A stretch of DNA of 64,000 bases from Rhizobiaceae bacterium. Lineage in GTDB: Bacteria > Pseudomonadota > Alphaproteobacteria > Rhizobiales > Rhizobiaceae. The stretch lies in assembly GCA_020628035.1 (NCBI GenBank), contig JAHDFS010000001.1:7207-71206 (forward strand), given 5' to 3'. The notes below the pieces were generated by a model that saw only the letters and a program-made list of their open reading frames with translations, was not told the DNA's origin and made no database searches. Made by a program: the position numbers and the translations under genes. Each line of letters opens with the position of its first letter. Position 1 is the stretch's first letter. Positions 34,168-43,607 of this stretch are shown piece after piece.

Positions 34168-34590
34168 ATGCAGGCAAAAGAAGCAGCTAATTATTTGGGC
34201 ATATCACAACGGATGTTGCGGCATTACGAAAAAGTTGGGCTGCTCGACATTCGCCGCAACGATAATGGCTACCGCATCTATACCGATGCTGATTTAAGAC
34301 GTGCGCGGCGCATACGCGACTTTATCGCGACTGGTTTTTCAACACGCGAAATCCATTTGATGAGCGCATGTTTGTCAGATGAAGGCGACGGACCTTGCGA
34401 AGGCGGCATTACGCAGATGATGGAAAAGCTCGCTCATATCGACCAATTAATGCTGGATCTAAATCAGAAAAGAGAAGCCGTACTTGCGCGTATTTCTTCA
34501 TTGAAAGCGGCTTTTCCTGAGAACAATTTAGATGCCGATATACAACCAGCCAAAACCGATAATCGGGTGCTCGAACACGAGCTAAACTGA
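34168..34590 (+). CDS. MerR-family transcriptional regulator
   Basis: About 140 residues: N-terminal MerR winged helix (MQAKEAANYLGISQRMLRHYEKVGLL), the wing NDNGYRIYTDADLRRA, then the dimerisation helix. Two cysteines in the loop ACLSDEGDGPCEGG (C-X8-C) could bind a thiol-reactive ligand or metal, though the spacing is not that of CueR or ZntR, so this is speculation. ATG 34168 with GAGGA upstream is preferred to the GTG at 34156. By position it regulates the SDR through the 33223-33253 promoter. Confidence 0.9.
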   Translation: MQAKEAANYLGISQRMLRHYEKVGLLDIRRNDNGYRIYTDADLRRARRIRDFIATGFSTREIHLMSACLSDEGDGPCEGGITQMMEKLAHIDQLMLDLNQKREAVLARISSLKAAFPENNLDADIQPAKTDNRVLEHELN

Positions 34591-34744
34591 CGCAAAAATC
34601 GCAATTTTTAATCTGTATCTGCGTCAAATCAGCGAATTCCATCGCGGATTTTCGTGATATTTTTGATGAAAACCGGACATTAATCCTGGTAATTATCCCA
34701 AAATGAGACTTTTTTGCAAAATTTTTTTTCGAGGAAGTGATTGA

Positions 34745-34787
34745 TTTTGCACGCGGTTTCAAAACGGTTTTGCATCCGCGTGCAAAA
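34745..34787. repeat. 43-bp quasi-palindrome
   Basis: In the 354-bp gap between the MerR gene and the chemoreceptor. The outer arms TTTTGCACGCGG (34745-34756) and CCGCGTGCAAAA (34776-34787) are perfect inverted repeats of 12 bp; nested inside is CAAAAC-G-GTTTTG (34760-34772). Together 19 of 21 positions pair around a single central base. A further TTTTGCAAAA palindrome lies at 34712-34721. It may be a complex operator with several TTTTGCA half-sites or a cruciform/hairpin. The rest of the gap is AT-rich with no gene. Confidence 0.6.
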
Positions 34788-34944
34788 GTTTATTTTTGTT
34801 TACCTTTTCTTATCCAAAATAAAATGTACTCGAAAAACGGGAAGGTCGAACCTTGTGGGGAATACAATTTAGCTTCGACGTGCATGATGCCATCTTCGCT
34901 CATTAACTGAGATGTTTTATTGGTTGCTTGGATGGGAGGTTCGT

Positions 34945-37212
34945 ATGCGAATTTCAAAAAAATTACCCTTAGCCGCGGTAAGCTTAACACTATTTGCAAT
35001 TCTAGTCGGTGCGGCCACGAGCCTTTCCATCAGTACAAAATTTTTACAAGAAAGTGCGCAGGAAAAACTGCAGGCCATTGCCGATGGCAGACGCAACCAG
35101 CTTGAAACTTATCTTCAGTCGATTAAGGACGATGTCCGATCCATTTCCACCAATGCCCTTTCCATTCGGGCGGTCGATAAATTTGCATTTTATTTTCCAT
35201 ATGCAGGTGACGATCCAAAGGTAGAACTACAACGACGCTATATCACCGACAACCCTCACCCATTGGGCGAACGACATAAATTGGATTCAGCTGGGACTGA
35301 TGGATTTGAAGGACAGCATGGCGAAGTGCATGGATTTTATCGCGATTTCGTTCAAAAGCGCGGATATAACGATTTGTTCTTGATCGCAATGAACGGAGAC
35401 GTGGTTTATTCGGTCAACAAAACCGATGAATTTGCCACCAATCTTGTGGACGGCGAATGGAAAGATACAGGCCTTGGCGACGCATGGCGATGGGCCATGG
35501 AATCCGAAGAAGGCACATCATTCTTTGTCGATTATTCCAAATATGGACCAAAGAGCGATATGCCGGCGTCTTTTATCACCCAGGCGATATTCAAAAAAGG
35601 TCGTCTCAAAGGCGTTCTCGTCCTCGAACTCCCAAGCGATAATATGAAGCGCATTGTTAGCAATGCCACAGGTTTGGGTGAAACAGGTGAAACACTTTTA
35701 CTTAAATCTGATGGAACGATGATTTTTGATTCTGCAAAGACAGATGAAAATGACGCCCTGGCCACAAAACTAAATCTAAGCCAAACACTCCTTGAGCAAT
35801 CATTCGATAAACAACCCGTAGATCAACTTGAAGGTTACCGCGGCGAGAGCTTTGAAATTTCAACAGCGCGTGTAGATTTTGCCGATGCAAACTGGATCAT
35901 TGGTGCATTGATTTCAAGCGATGAAGTATTTGCAGGTGTCGCAACATTACGAAATTATACATTTGCAATTTCGCTCGTGCTCATTGCCATATCAATGGGT
36001 CTGGCACTTCTCGTATCTGGCTCCATTACACGACCGATCAGCAATGCAATTGCCAGCATGAAGGACTTGGCTTCCGGCAATACAGATATCAATCTTGATG
36101 GTGCCGATAGAAAAGACGAGATCGGAGAAATTTTCCAATCCGTCGGTGTGTTCCGCGATGCAGCGCTTGAAAAAACTCGTTTAGAAAATGAAAGCGAGAA
36201 AACCCGCGCTAAAAACGAGCAAGAGCGTCAATTGGCGGAAGATTTAAAGGCGCAAGATGCCGCTAAGATCCAGGAAGCTGTAGCACAATTAGCTACAGGC
36301 TTAACCCGACTATCTGATGGCGACTTAACCGTCCAGCTCAACCAACAATTTGACGGAAGTTTAGATCAAATTCGAACAGACTTTAATTCGTCTGTTGGCA
36401 AGTTAAGCGCAACTTTGGCTCAGATCAGCCAAGTATCTAAAGGCCTTAGCATAAACTCCAACGAAATCAGCAATGCGACCAATGATCTCTCGCACCGTAC
36501 TGAAACCCAAGCCGCGTCCCTTGAAGAAACCGCAGCTGCCTTGGACGAGATTACTGCAACCGTTCAAAGAACGGTCGAAAAAGCCAAAGACGCGTCCAAG
36601 AAGGCCAATGATGCACGTCAGGATACTGCAGCTTCCAGCGAAGTTGTTGCCAATGCCGTTGCCGCAATGAATGGCATTGAAAAAGCCTCCAATGACATTA
36701 ATCAAATCATCAATGTGATTGATGAAATTGCATTCCAAACAAATCTGCTTGCGCTGAATGCGGGCGTCGAAGCTGCACGCGCTGGTGAAGCAGGAAAAGG
36801 CTTTGCGGTGGTTGCACAAGAAGTGCGTGAACTCGCAGGGCGTTCTGCTGAAGCTGCAAAAGAAATCAAAATTCTGATTTCCGCGTCAGAAAATGAAGTT
36901 TCCAATGGTGTTCGTCTTGTTCAAGGTGCGGGTGAAGCGCTTGAAAAAATCTCCAAACATGTCACCGAAATTGATGACAAAATTGGCGATATCACCATGG
37001 GCGCGTCCGAACAATTGGCTGGCATTCAAGAAGTCAACAGCGCGGTAAATTCTATGGACAAAGTCACGCAACAAAATGCTGCCATGGTTGAAGAAAATAC
37101 GGCTGTGACACACGAAGTCTCCTCGCAGGTCAATGATCTCAACCAGTTGATTTCAACATTCCGCACAAATTCTGAAACGGCTCCTGAGGAGCAAAATCAA
37201 AGTGCAGCATAA
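34945..37212 (+). CDS. Methyl-accepting chemotaxis protein
   Basis: About 755 residues: membrane span at about 8-28, a large periplasmic sensor (about 30-340, double-Cache-like in length, with [14 protein letters not shown] and [17 protein letters not shown]), a second span (about 342-365), HAMP region, then the cytoplasmic signalling domain whose hairpin tip reads [33 protein letters not shown]. No CheR-docking pentapeptide is seen at the C-terminus (ends QNQSAA). The open frame reaches 34912; ATG 34945 with GGGAGG five bases upstream is preferred. The ligand is unknown. No other chemotaxis gene is near. Confidence 0.95.
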   Translation: MRISKKLPLAAVSLTLFAILVGAATSLSISTKFLQESAQEKLQAIADGRRNQLETYLQSIKDDVRSISTNALSIRAVDKFAFYFPYAGDDPKVELQRRYITDNPHPLGERHKLDSAGTDGFEGQHGEVHGFYRDFVQKRGYNDLFLIAMNGDVVYSVNKTDEFATNLVDGEWKDTGLGDAWRWAMESEEGTSFFVDYSKYGPKSDMPASFITQAIFKKGRLKGVLVLELPSDNMKRIVSNATGLGETGETLLLKSDGTMIFDSAKTDENDALATKLNLSQTLLEQSFDKQPVDQLEGYRGESFEISTARVDFADANWIIGALISSDEVFAGVATLRNYTFAISLVLIAISMGLALLVSGSITRPISNAIASMKDLASGNTDINLDGADRKDEIGEIFQSVGVFRDAALEKTRLENESEKTRAKNEQERQLAEDLKAQDAAKIQEAVAQLATGLTRLSDGDLTVQLNQQFDGSLDQIRTDFNSSVGKLSATLAQISQVSKGLSINSNEISNATNDLSHRTETQAASLEETAAALDEITATVQRTVEKAKDASKKANDARQDTAASSEVVANAVAAMNGIEKASNDINQIINVIDEIAFQTNLLALNAGVEAARAGEAGKGFAVVAQEVRELAGRSAEAAKEIKILISASENEVSNGVRLVQGAGEALEKISKHVTEIDDKIGDITMGASEQLAGIQEVNSAVNSMDKVTQQNAAMVEENTAVTHEVSSQVNDLNQLISTFRTNSETAPEEQNQSAA

Positions 37213-37899
37213 TGAAATTCGCAACGAACAGTACGAGGCAAATCTGTTGGGGCCAAAAGAGCTCCTTCTCAGATATCGTCCGAAGTGAATTCGCAGCTTC
37301 TTGGATCAGGTTCTTACGCATTAAAGATCGCGATTATCCCCTGACGTAAAATCGCCAATTGATTTAACCCAGATCAAGGTCCAAATTTTCACTTCATTTT
37401 TCACAGTAAAGTGATGGATTACACAGGCGGATCTGACGCTATATCCCGACGTCTTGCAACCAGGTTTTTTTACAATTTGCTCTTTACAACTATATGCAAT
37501 CTAGAATAGAAGAGCAAAATTAGTGGTAAAAATTATCTAAAATGCCATCATTAACGATATTTTTTTATGCACAGCTTCAAATTGTACTTTGCAAGAAAAG
37601 TATCAGCAAGCTATCGAATTATACATGTTAACGTTACTTCAAGTATTATTACTAGTAAAAATCGGTAATATTTGATTTAGAAATAAAAATATTATTCTTT
37701 ATTTTACTCTATATTTGAAGTATTTTTCCTGCTGACAAATAAATATGCAATCGACTTAAAGTTGTGCATTTGTAAAAAAATTAACGAAACCTTAAAAAAA
37801 ACAGTTGCATCCCCCAAAGATTTCCAATCACAATCTCAACCTGTAATTGATTATTCTGAATTTCTTAAATTAAGTATTTTAGTAAATTGGGGATCTACT
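37213..37899. other. Long AT-rich intergenic region before cellulose operon
   Basis: About 690 bp with no convincing gene. The second half is strongly AT-rich. A sequence TTAACCCAGATCAA at 37364-37377 is one mismatch from an FNR/FixK box (TTGAY-N4-RTCAA). The size suits an extensively regulated promoter and leader for bcsA. I see no recognisable riboswitch. Confidence 0.4.
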
Positions 37900-40140
37900 A
37901 TGCGTAACTTAGTTGGTTTTTTCTGGTTGTTTTTAGCGATTGCCGCTGTTGTCATGATCGCTCAACCTGTCGGCATTGCCGCGCAAAGTTTCATATCACT
38001 GGCGATCATCTCATTGCTCGCAATCATCATGTTTATCCGTACCCAAGGTGTGTGGCGGCATATCTTTTTAGCATTAGCATCAGTCTGCGTGCTTAGATAT
38101 GCTTTCTGGCGTGCCTTTAACACACTGCCACCCGCAGATGATCTTTATTCTTTCATTCCTGCCGTCATATTATTTGCAGCCGAACTTTACTGCATGTTGA
38201 TGTTGGGCATGAGTTTGTTCGTATCCTCAGATCCCATTGCACGGCCGAAAGCGCCAACCTTTGATGATCACATCTTGCCGTCAGTCGATATTTTCGTCCC
38301 AAGCTATAATGAAGATGCAAAAATTTTAACGCTCACTTTAGCTGCCGCCAAGAAACTTGATTACCCAAAAGATAAGCTTACCGTTTATCTCCTTGATGAC
38401 GGTGGCACAGATGAGAAATGCAATGGCAGCGATAGAGCAGCTGCCATTGCAGCGAAGGCTCGACGCAAAGAACTGCAAGATCTCTGTGCAAGATTAGGTG
38501 TCATTTATCATGCGCGCGAAGAGAACACCCATGCAAAAGCTGGCAATCTCAATGATGGTTTAAGTGTATCAACTGGTGATTTGGTTGCAGTATTTGATGC
38601 TGACCATATCCCAAGTCGAGAATTCTTAACCGAAACCGTCGGGCATTTTGTCAGCAATGAAAGACTGTTTTTAGCGCAAACACCGCATTTCTTTTCAAAC
38701 CCCGATCCGATTGAAAAAAATCTCGGCACATTTGGCAAAATGCCATCAGAGAATGACATGTTTTACCAAAGGATCCAGCTTGGTCTGGACCGCTGGAACG
38801 CGTCGTTCTTTTGTGGATCAGCAGCCATTTTGCGACGCGATGCGTTAGAGCGTGTTGGCGGATTCTCTGGCATTACAATCACAGAGGATTGCGAAACGGC
38901 ATTGTCATTACACGCACGTGGATGGGAAAGCATCTACATCAACAAACCAATGATTTCCGGCCTTCAGCCTGAAACACTCTCAAGCTTCATTGGTCAGCGT
39001 TCTCGTTGGTGCCAAGGCATGATCCAGATCATGCTTTTAAGAAACCCTCTCTTTCAGGCAGGCTTATCTGGTGCGCAACGCATTTGTTACCTGACCAGCA
39101 ATCTATTTTGGATGTTCCCTCTCGCTAGGATCGCCTTCCTGATTGCGCCATTATTGTTCATCATATTCGACATGAAGATATATGTGTCTTCCTCAGATGA
39201 GTTCATGGCCTATGCCTTAACCTATCTGATCGTTGGCGAAATGATCAGAACATATCTCTATGGTAAAGTTCGGTGGCCCTGGATTTCAGAGATCTACGAA
39301 TATATCCAATCGATATATCTCATTCGTTCAATCATCGCGGTTATGCTGTCACCACGTTCACCAAAATTTAACGTGACGGACAAATCATCAGGCAATACTG
39401 AACGAGCCTATCTATCCAATTTAGCACCCGTTTATATCATTTTATTTGCGATATTATGCGCCTCACAAATCTACGCAATTTATCGTTATCAAACAGAACC
39501 TGAAATTGGTGGACTGCTCCTTATCGTAGGTGCATGGAACCTTCTTAATCTCACCGTAGCAGGCGCTGCTTTAGCGGTAATCATAGAAAAACCATGGTCA
39601 AAAGATCCGCAAACATTGCCTGTTTCTCGTGAGTGCGAGATGCATTTAGGTGACCGAACAATCCCGGTGCTTCTAACATCCATCTCAGGAACAACTGCAA
39701 CGATCCGACCGCTCAATGGAGAGATCATTGGCGCCGACGAACGAACCAGCGAAAAGAAGCGACTTTGGGCACAAAATGAAGCCACAGCAAACTTGATTTC
39801 TTTCATTGATTTCACCTTTAAATCCGGGATCAATCGCAAGGGTGAGGATATCGAACTTGAACTGGATCCATCAACGGAAGAGTTTGAACTCATATCAAAT
39901 CTCATGATGGCAGATATGAATATTGCAAGAGACCAACGCGCGGCTCTCCAGAAACGAAAAAGTTTCATTCTGATGACATTTAAGCTCATTGGTTGGGCAA
40001 TTACATCTCCGGTCAAAGCCATCTCCATGTGGATTTTTGACCGAGGCAACGACGATCTCAAAATGGAGCAGTCGCGTTCAAATATAGGCTTAAAAGACAA
40101 AAAAGGTTCGACGGTGCAACACCAGGTCGAGGCGGTATAG
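37900..40140 (+). CDS. bcsA: Cellulose synthase catalytic subunit BcsA
   Basis: About 746 residues from ATG 37900 (GGGGATC upstream; an open frame reaches 37762). It is a GT2 processive glycosyltransferase in the inner membrane with N-terminal spans, the catalytic D residues (LLDDGGTDE, FDADHIPS, TITEDCETAL) and QRSRW (the QxxRW motif) on the cytosolic face, then further spans and a C-terminal PilZ-like domain (about 560-650). It polymerises UDP-glucose into cellulose. In the PilZ region neither a clear RxxxR nor D/NxSxxG can be seen (SKDPQTLPVSRECEMHL; LLTSISGTTATI), so c-di-GMP control may be altered. bcsB follows after 3 bp. Confidence 0.95.
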   Translation: MRNLVGFFWLFLAIAAVVMIAQPVGIAAQSFISLAIISLLAIIMFIRTQGVWRHIFLALASVCVLRYAFWRAFNTLPPADDLYSFIPAVILFAAELYCMLMLGMSLFVSSDPIARPKAPTFDDHILPSVDIFVPSYNEDAKILTLTLAAAKKLDYPKDKLTVYLLDDGGTDEKCNGSDRAAAIAAKARRKELQDLCARLGVIYHAREENTHAKAGNLNDGLSVSTGDLVAVFDADHIPSREFLTETVGHFVSNERLFLAQTPHFFSNPDPIEKNLGTFGKMPSENDMFYQRIQLGLDRWNASFFCGSAAILRRDALERVGGFSGITITEDCETALSLHARGWESIYINKPMISGLQPETLSSFIGQRSRWCQGMIQIMLLRNPLFQAGLSGAQRICYLTSNLFWMFPLARIAFLIAPLLFIIFDMKIYVSSSDEFMAYALTYLIVGEMIRTYLYGKVRWPWISEIYEYIQSIYLIRSIIAVMLSPRSPKFNVTDKSSGNTERAYLSNLAPVYIILFAILCASQIYAIYRYQTEPEIGGLLLIVGAWNLLNLTVAGAALAVIIEKPWSKDPQTLPVSRECEMHLGDRTIPVLLTSISGTTATIRPLNGEIIGADERTSEKKRLWAQNEATANLISFIDFTFKSGINRKGEDIELELDPSTEEFELISNLMMADMNIARDQRAALQKRKSFILMTFKLIGWAITSPVKAISMWIFDRGNDDLKMEQSRSNIGLKDKKGSTVQHQVEAV

Positions 40141-40143
40141 ATC

Positions 40144-42528
40144 ATGAAAAATTCAAAAAAATATTTGCTCACGCTAGCAACTTCTAGCGCAATCTTCCTC
40201 TCTGCTTTTACTCAGGCGCATGCAAATGCTCCGTTTAAACTGGCACAGGACACTGCAACAAAATCGCAAGCGAGCAACGCGATTTCAGGAGCTGAAAATC
40301 TCGTCCCATTTGCAGCAAACTCAAAGGAGTTATTTTTCTCCGGCGAGCGAAATGTACGCGAGTTTCCATTTTTCGCTAAGCCTGAAGATATCTCCGGTGA
40401 TGTAACATTGGTCATCACTCAAAAAAGCGCCATTTCAAATGTTCCTGAATATTCAAAGGTTTCAGTCTTTGTAAATGACAACAATGTGGGAACGTTGCCA
40501 ATTGTTTCAGGCGACCCCAATACAACTGAAATCAATATTCCCGCAGGGATCATTCAGCCAGGTTTTAATTCTATCGCATTTGATGTCGATCAGGCTCACC
40601 GTGTTGATTGCTCAATTGATGCCACCTATGAGCTGTGGACCCAAATCGACCCTTTACGCAGCGGATTTAAATTCTCGTCTGCAACAGGTGGCATATCTAC
40701 AATTTCTGATCTCACAGCAATCGCCCGCACAAACAATGGAAAAACCTCCATTACCGGGGTCACAGATGAGCTTGATACAAAGCTTATGGATGGTCGCTTT
40801 CTGTCTGTTATTCAAGCAGTCGCAATCGCTGCGGGTCTCGATTACCCCGATGTTAAAATCTCTAGCACTATGGGCGAAGGCCCAGGCATCGATATTGCTG
40901 TTGGAGATAGAAACAGGCTGTTATCGCAATTCCCTCAATATGCTGAAATTATAACGCAGCAATCAGGTCTTGTTGTAACCAGCGATCCGTCTGGCAAACG
41001 CGCCCAGGTATTTGTCATAGCGGGAACGGATCAAGAATTAGATCAAATCAAATCTGGTCTATTATCCGTTGCCAATGACATTCATAATACTGGAACTGCG
41101 GCTGGTTTGAGAGCCTTACGAAAGTTTCAAGGCATCACGCTTGAAGCAAACCAACAAATCGCACTGACTGAACTTGGCTTAGACAATGGACTGTTTAAAG
41201 GCAGACGATTTTCACAAGCCATGCAGTTCCAGCTGCCCGATGATTTTTACCCAGGTGATTATGGCCGCGCTGAAATTGTTTTAAACGCGTTATATGCCCC
41301 CGGCCTGTCAGACGAAGCGAGAATGGTCATTACGGTTAATGACCTTGTTGTTTCAGACATCTCATTAGGAGAGTCAAAAGAAGGCATTATTGATGATCAA
41401 CAACTGCCCATCCCCTTTAGCGCTTTTAGACCTGGAGAAAACTCAATTGAGATCACCGCCAGACTGCCTGCGCCAATCGACAAGGCTTGTGAAGTCTTGC
41501 CCGGCACACAGACCGCCGGTCGTTTCCAAATCTTAAGAAACTCATATTTGAATCTACCAGGCTTTGCGAAATCAGGTCATTATCCGGATCTTGCAACAAC
41601 CGGGCGCACATTCACCGAGTTTCAAAACAAATCAAATGAAAACCGCATCAATATCTTCGCAAATCCTTTGAACGAAGATACCATCAATGCGGCGGCAACT
41701 TTCATGACCAAACTCGCTTATGCAAACAATGTCATCTACGACACTCAGTTTGTTGACGCGCTACCTGAAAATTCCAATGACCCTTTGCTTGTTCTTGGGT
41801 CTTTTGCAGAAATTCCTTTCAATTTCACACAAAAAATGAACATCGATCTATCCTTTGGCGTGGGTAGTTTCGAACGATTAAACAATGAAAAACCCGACCC
41901 ACAAACCGGTCTTCTGTCGTTGACGCCTGATCTAGGTGTCGACAAAACTCAAGAGACTGAAAACGCCTTTGAAGAAGTGAATATTTCTTTCGTCGTTGAG
42001 CGAACAAAAACCCTATTCAGTACTAGCTTAAGGACCGTCAATAGCGCCATCTCAGAGCTTAAAAACGGCTTTATCTCCCTTGCCAATCTGCCTCAAGAAA
42101 AAGGGATACAAAGTGGTGAATTAGAATTTGAAGAAAGAGCTTACTTCCCGCCTGTTCGCGCTGACTTTGTGTTGGCGCAACGCATGGAACCCACCCGGAT
42201 GATCGCACCTTGGATTATGATCGCAGCTAGCCACCCCGATAAGTTAGACGCATCCGTATCCACCATCACACACCCGATAGTGTGGCGAAAACTGGGGGGT
42301 TCCATTCAGGCGTTCGACTTTAAAGGAAATGTGTTGGAGCAAAAAGCCGCGAAGCAGCAAATTTTCTTCAATACTGTTGACCCAACTGATTTTACAAATT
42401 CCAGGCTCCTGGCCGCGGGTTGGCTCTCCAACAATTCAAACATGTACACAATCATCACAATATTTGTGTTTGTCCTTTTAGGTTTGTTTACCCACCTAAG
42501 CCTTAAAAGCGGACGTAAAAAACCATGA
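40144..42528 (+). CDS. bcsB: Cellulose synthase regulatory subunit BcsB
   Basis: A 794-residue periplasmic protein with a Sec signal (about 1-27), two repeated carbohydrate-binding/flavodoxin-like units typical of BcsB (visible as paired FARPGENSIEI-type segments) and a single C-terminal membrane anchor (MYTIITIFVFVLLGLFTHLSL), which docks it to BcsA. It guides the growing glucan through the periplasm. It overlaps the downstream glycoside hydrolase start by 4 bases. Confidence 0.93.
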   Translation: MKNSKKYLLTLATSSAIFLSAFTQAHANAPFKLAQDTATKSQASNAISGAENLVPFAANSKELFFSGERNVREFPFFAKPEDISGDVTLVITQKSAISNVPEYSKVSVFVNDNNVGTLPIVSGDPNTTEINIPAGIIQPGFNSIAFDVDQAHRVDCSIDATYELWTQIDPLRSGFKFSSATGGISTISDLTAIARTNNGKTSITGVTDELDTKLMDGRFLSVIQAVAIAAGLDYPDVKISSTMGEGPGIDIAVGDRNRLLSQFPQYAEIITQQSGLVVTSDPSGKRAQVFVIAGTDQELDQIKSGLLSVANDIHNTGTAAGLRALRKFQGITLEANQQIALTELGLDNGLFKGRRFSQAMQFQLPDDFYPGDYGRAEIVLNALYAPGLSDEARMVITVNDLVVSDISLGESKEGIIDDQQLPIPFSAFRPGENSIEITARLPAPIDKACEVLPGTQTAGRFQILRNSYLNLPGFAKSGHYPDLATTGRTFTEFQNKSNENRINIFANPLNEDTINAAATFMTKLAYANNVIYDTQFVDALPENSNDPLLVLGSFAEIPFNFTQKMNIDLSFGVGSFERLNNEKPDPQTGLLSLTPDLGVDKTQETENAFEEVNISFVVERTKTLFSTSLRTVNSAISELKNGFISLANLPQEKGIQSGELEFEERAYFPPVRADFVLAQRMEPTRMIAPWIMIAASHPDKLDASVSTITHPIVWRKLGGSIQAFDFKGNVLEQKAAKQQIFFNTVDPTDFTNSRLLAAGWLSNNSNMYTIITIFVFVLLGLFTHLSLKSGRKKP

Positions 42529-43607
42529 AGCGCCGGAGAATATTAACAATGTTGGGCGTCCTAATGTCCACAAGTGCCTTGCCTTCATTGGCGGTTAACA
42601 CCGCCAACTATGCCGCACAAGATATCGTCATTGGCGCATGGCATCTTTACAAAGCACGATTTCTGGATGAGAGCGGTCGTATTGTCGATAATGTCAACGG
42701 AGATATTTCGCATAGCGAGGGGCAAGGCTATGCCATGTTGCTTGCAGTTGCGGCCAATGACAAATCCGGCTTCGACAAAATTTGGCTTTGGACCCAACAG
42801 GAACTTTTCATAAGAGACGACCACCTGGCTGCATGGCGGTGGGACCCTAATGAAAGCCCGAATGTAACAGATATTAACAACGCCACAGACGGTGACTTAC
42901 TCATTGCCTGGGCACTTCTAAGGGCCAGACTGGTTTGGCGTGAAGATAGATACATCCAGCATGCTCGTAATATCTTAAAAGATATCCGGCAAAAACTGAT
43001 CATAAAAACAAGTTTTGGAAGGGCTTTGTTACCCGGTGCAAATGGATTTAAAGCAGAAGACCAAAGTGATGGTCCATTAATCAATCTATCTTATTGGGTC
43101 TTCCCCGCAATTAGTGAGCTGGGATTGATAGACCCGCTCTTTCCAGACCGGGAGCTTATCGAAACAGGCTTATCCTTGGTTAGAAAGGCATCTTTTGGAC
43201 CAAGTGGCTTGCCCGCAAATTGGCTATCTCTTGCAGATAACACAGTAAAATTAGCCGAAAATTTTGATCCATTTTTCGGATATGATTCCATCCGTATACC
43301 CTTATATCTCGCATGGTATTCAAATGAACACATGGATCTTCTCACGCCTTACGCCAATGAATGGGTGAAGGAACGGGGATATTCTCTCAAAGTCGTTGAT
43401 CTGCAAAACGGAAAAGCCGTCGGCGCAATGACCGATGCAGGCTATCGGGCGCTTGCAGACATGGTTGTTTGTTCCATGAACGGCGTTGTTTCAGACAATC
43501 TGATCAATAATTTTTCACCAACCGATTACTACCCATCGACACTTCATATTTTAAGTTTACTTGCCATAAGTGAAAGGTACCCGACATGCCTAATCAATCA
43601 ATATTAA
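42525..43607 (+). CDS. bcsZ: Glycoside hydrolase family 8 endoglucanase (BcsZ/CelC)
   Basis: A 360-residue GH8 cellulase with an N-terminal signal (about 1-23). Catalytic general-acid Glu is in SHSEGQGYAML and the Asp in NNATDGDLLIAWAL. In cellulose operons this periplasmic hydrolase is needed for normal cellulose assembly. The A-B-GH8 order matches Agrobacterium celABC. It overlaps the neighbours by 4 and 22 bases. Confidence 0.92.
   Translation: MKRRRILTMLGVLMSTSALPSLAVNTANYAAQDIVIGAWHLYKARFLDESGRIVDNVNGDISHSEGQGYAMLLAVAANDKSGFDKIWLWTQQELFIRDDHLAAWRWDPNESPNVTDINNATDGDLLIAWALLRARLVWREDRYIQHARNILKDIRQKLIIKTSFGRALLPGANGFKAEDQSDGPLINLSYWVFPAISELGLIDPLFPDRELIETGLSLVRKASFGPSGLPANWLSLADNTVKLAENFDPFFGYDSIRIPLYLAWYSNEHMDLLTPYANEWVKERGYSLKVVDLQNGKAVGAMTDAGYRALADMVVCSMNGVVSDNLINNFSPTDYYPSTLHILSLLAISERYPTCLINQY

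Noticed and set aside
34168-34590. MerR protein as a CueR- or ZntR-type metal sensor
   Set aside because: The cysteine pair spacing (C-X8-C) and position do not match the CueR or ZntR metal loops, and the adjacent target is an SDR rather than a metal pump.
37364-37377. FNR/FixK-like box TTAACCCAGATCAA upstream of the cellulose operon
   Set aside because: One mismatch in a half-site within a long AT-rich interval makes chance likely; mentioned in the intergenic entry but not claimed as a site.
39489-40172. 227-codon minus-strand open frame opposite bcsA
   Set aside because: Antisense to the bcsA end with a serine/arginine-rich composition typical of a complement frame; no family features.
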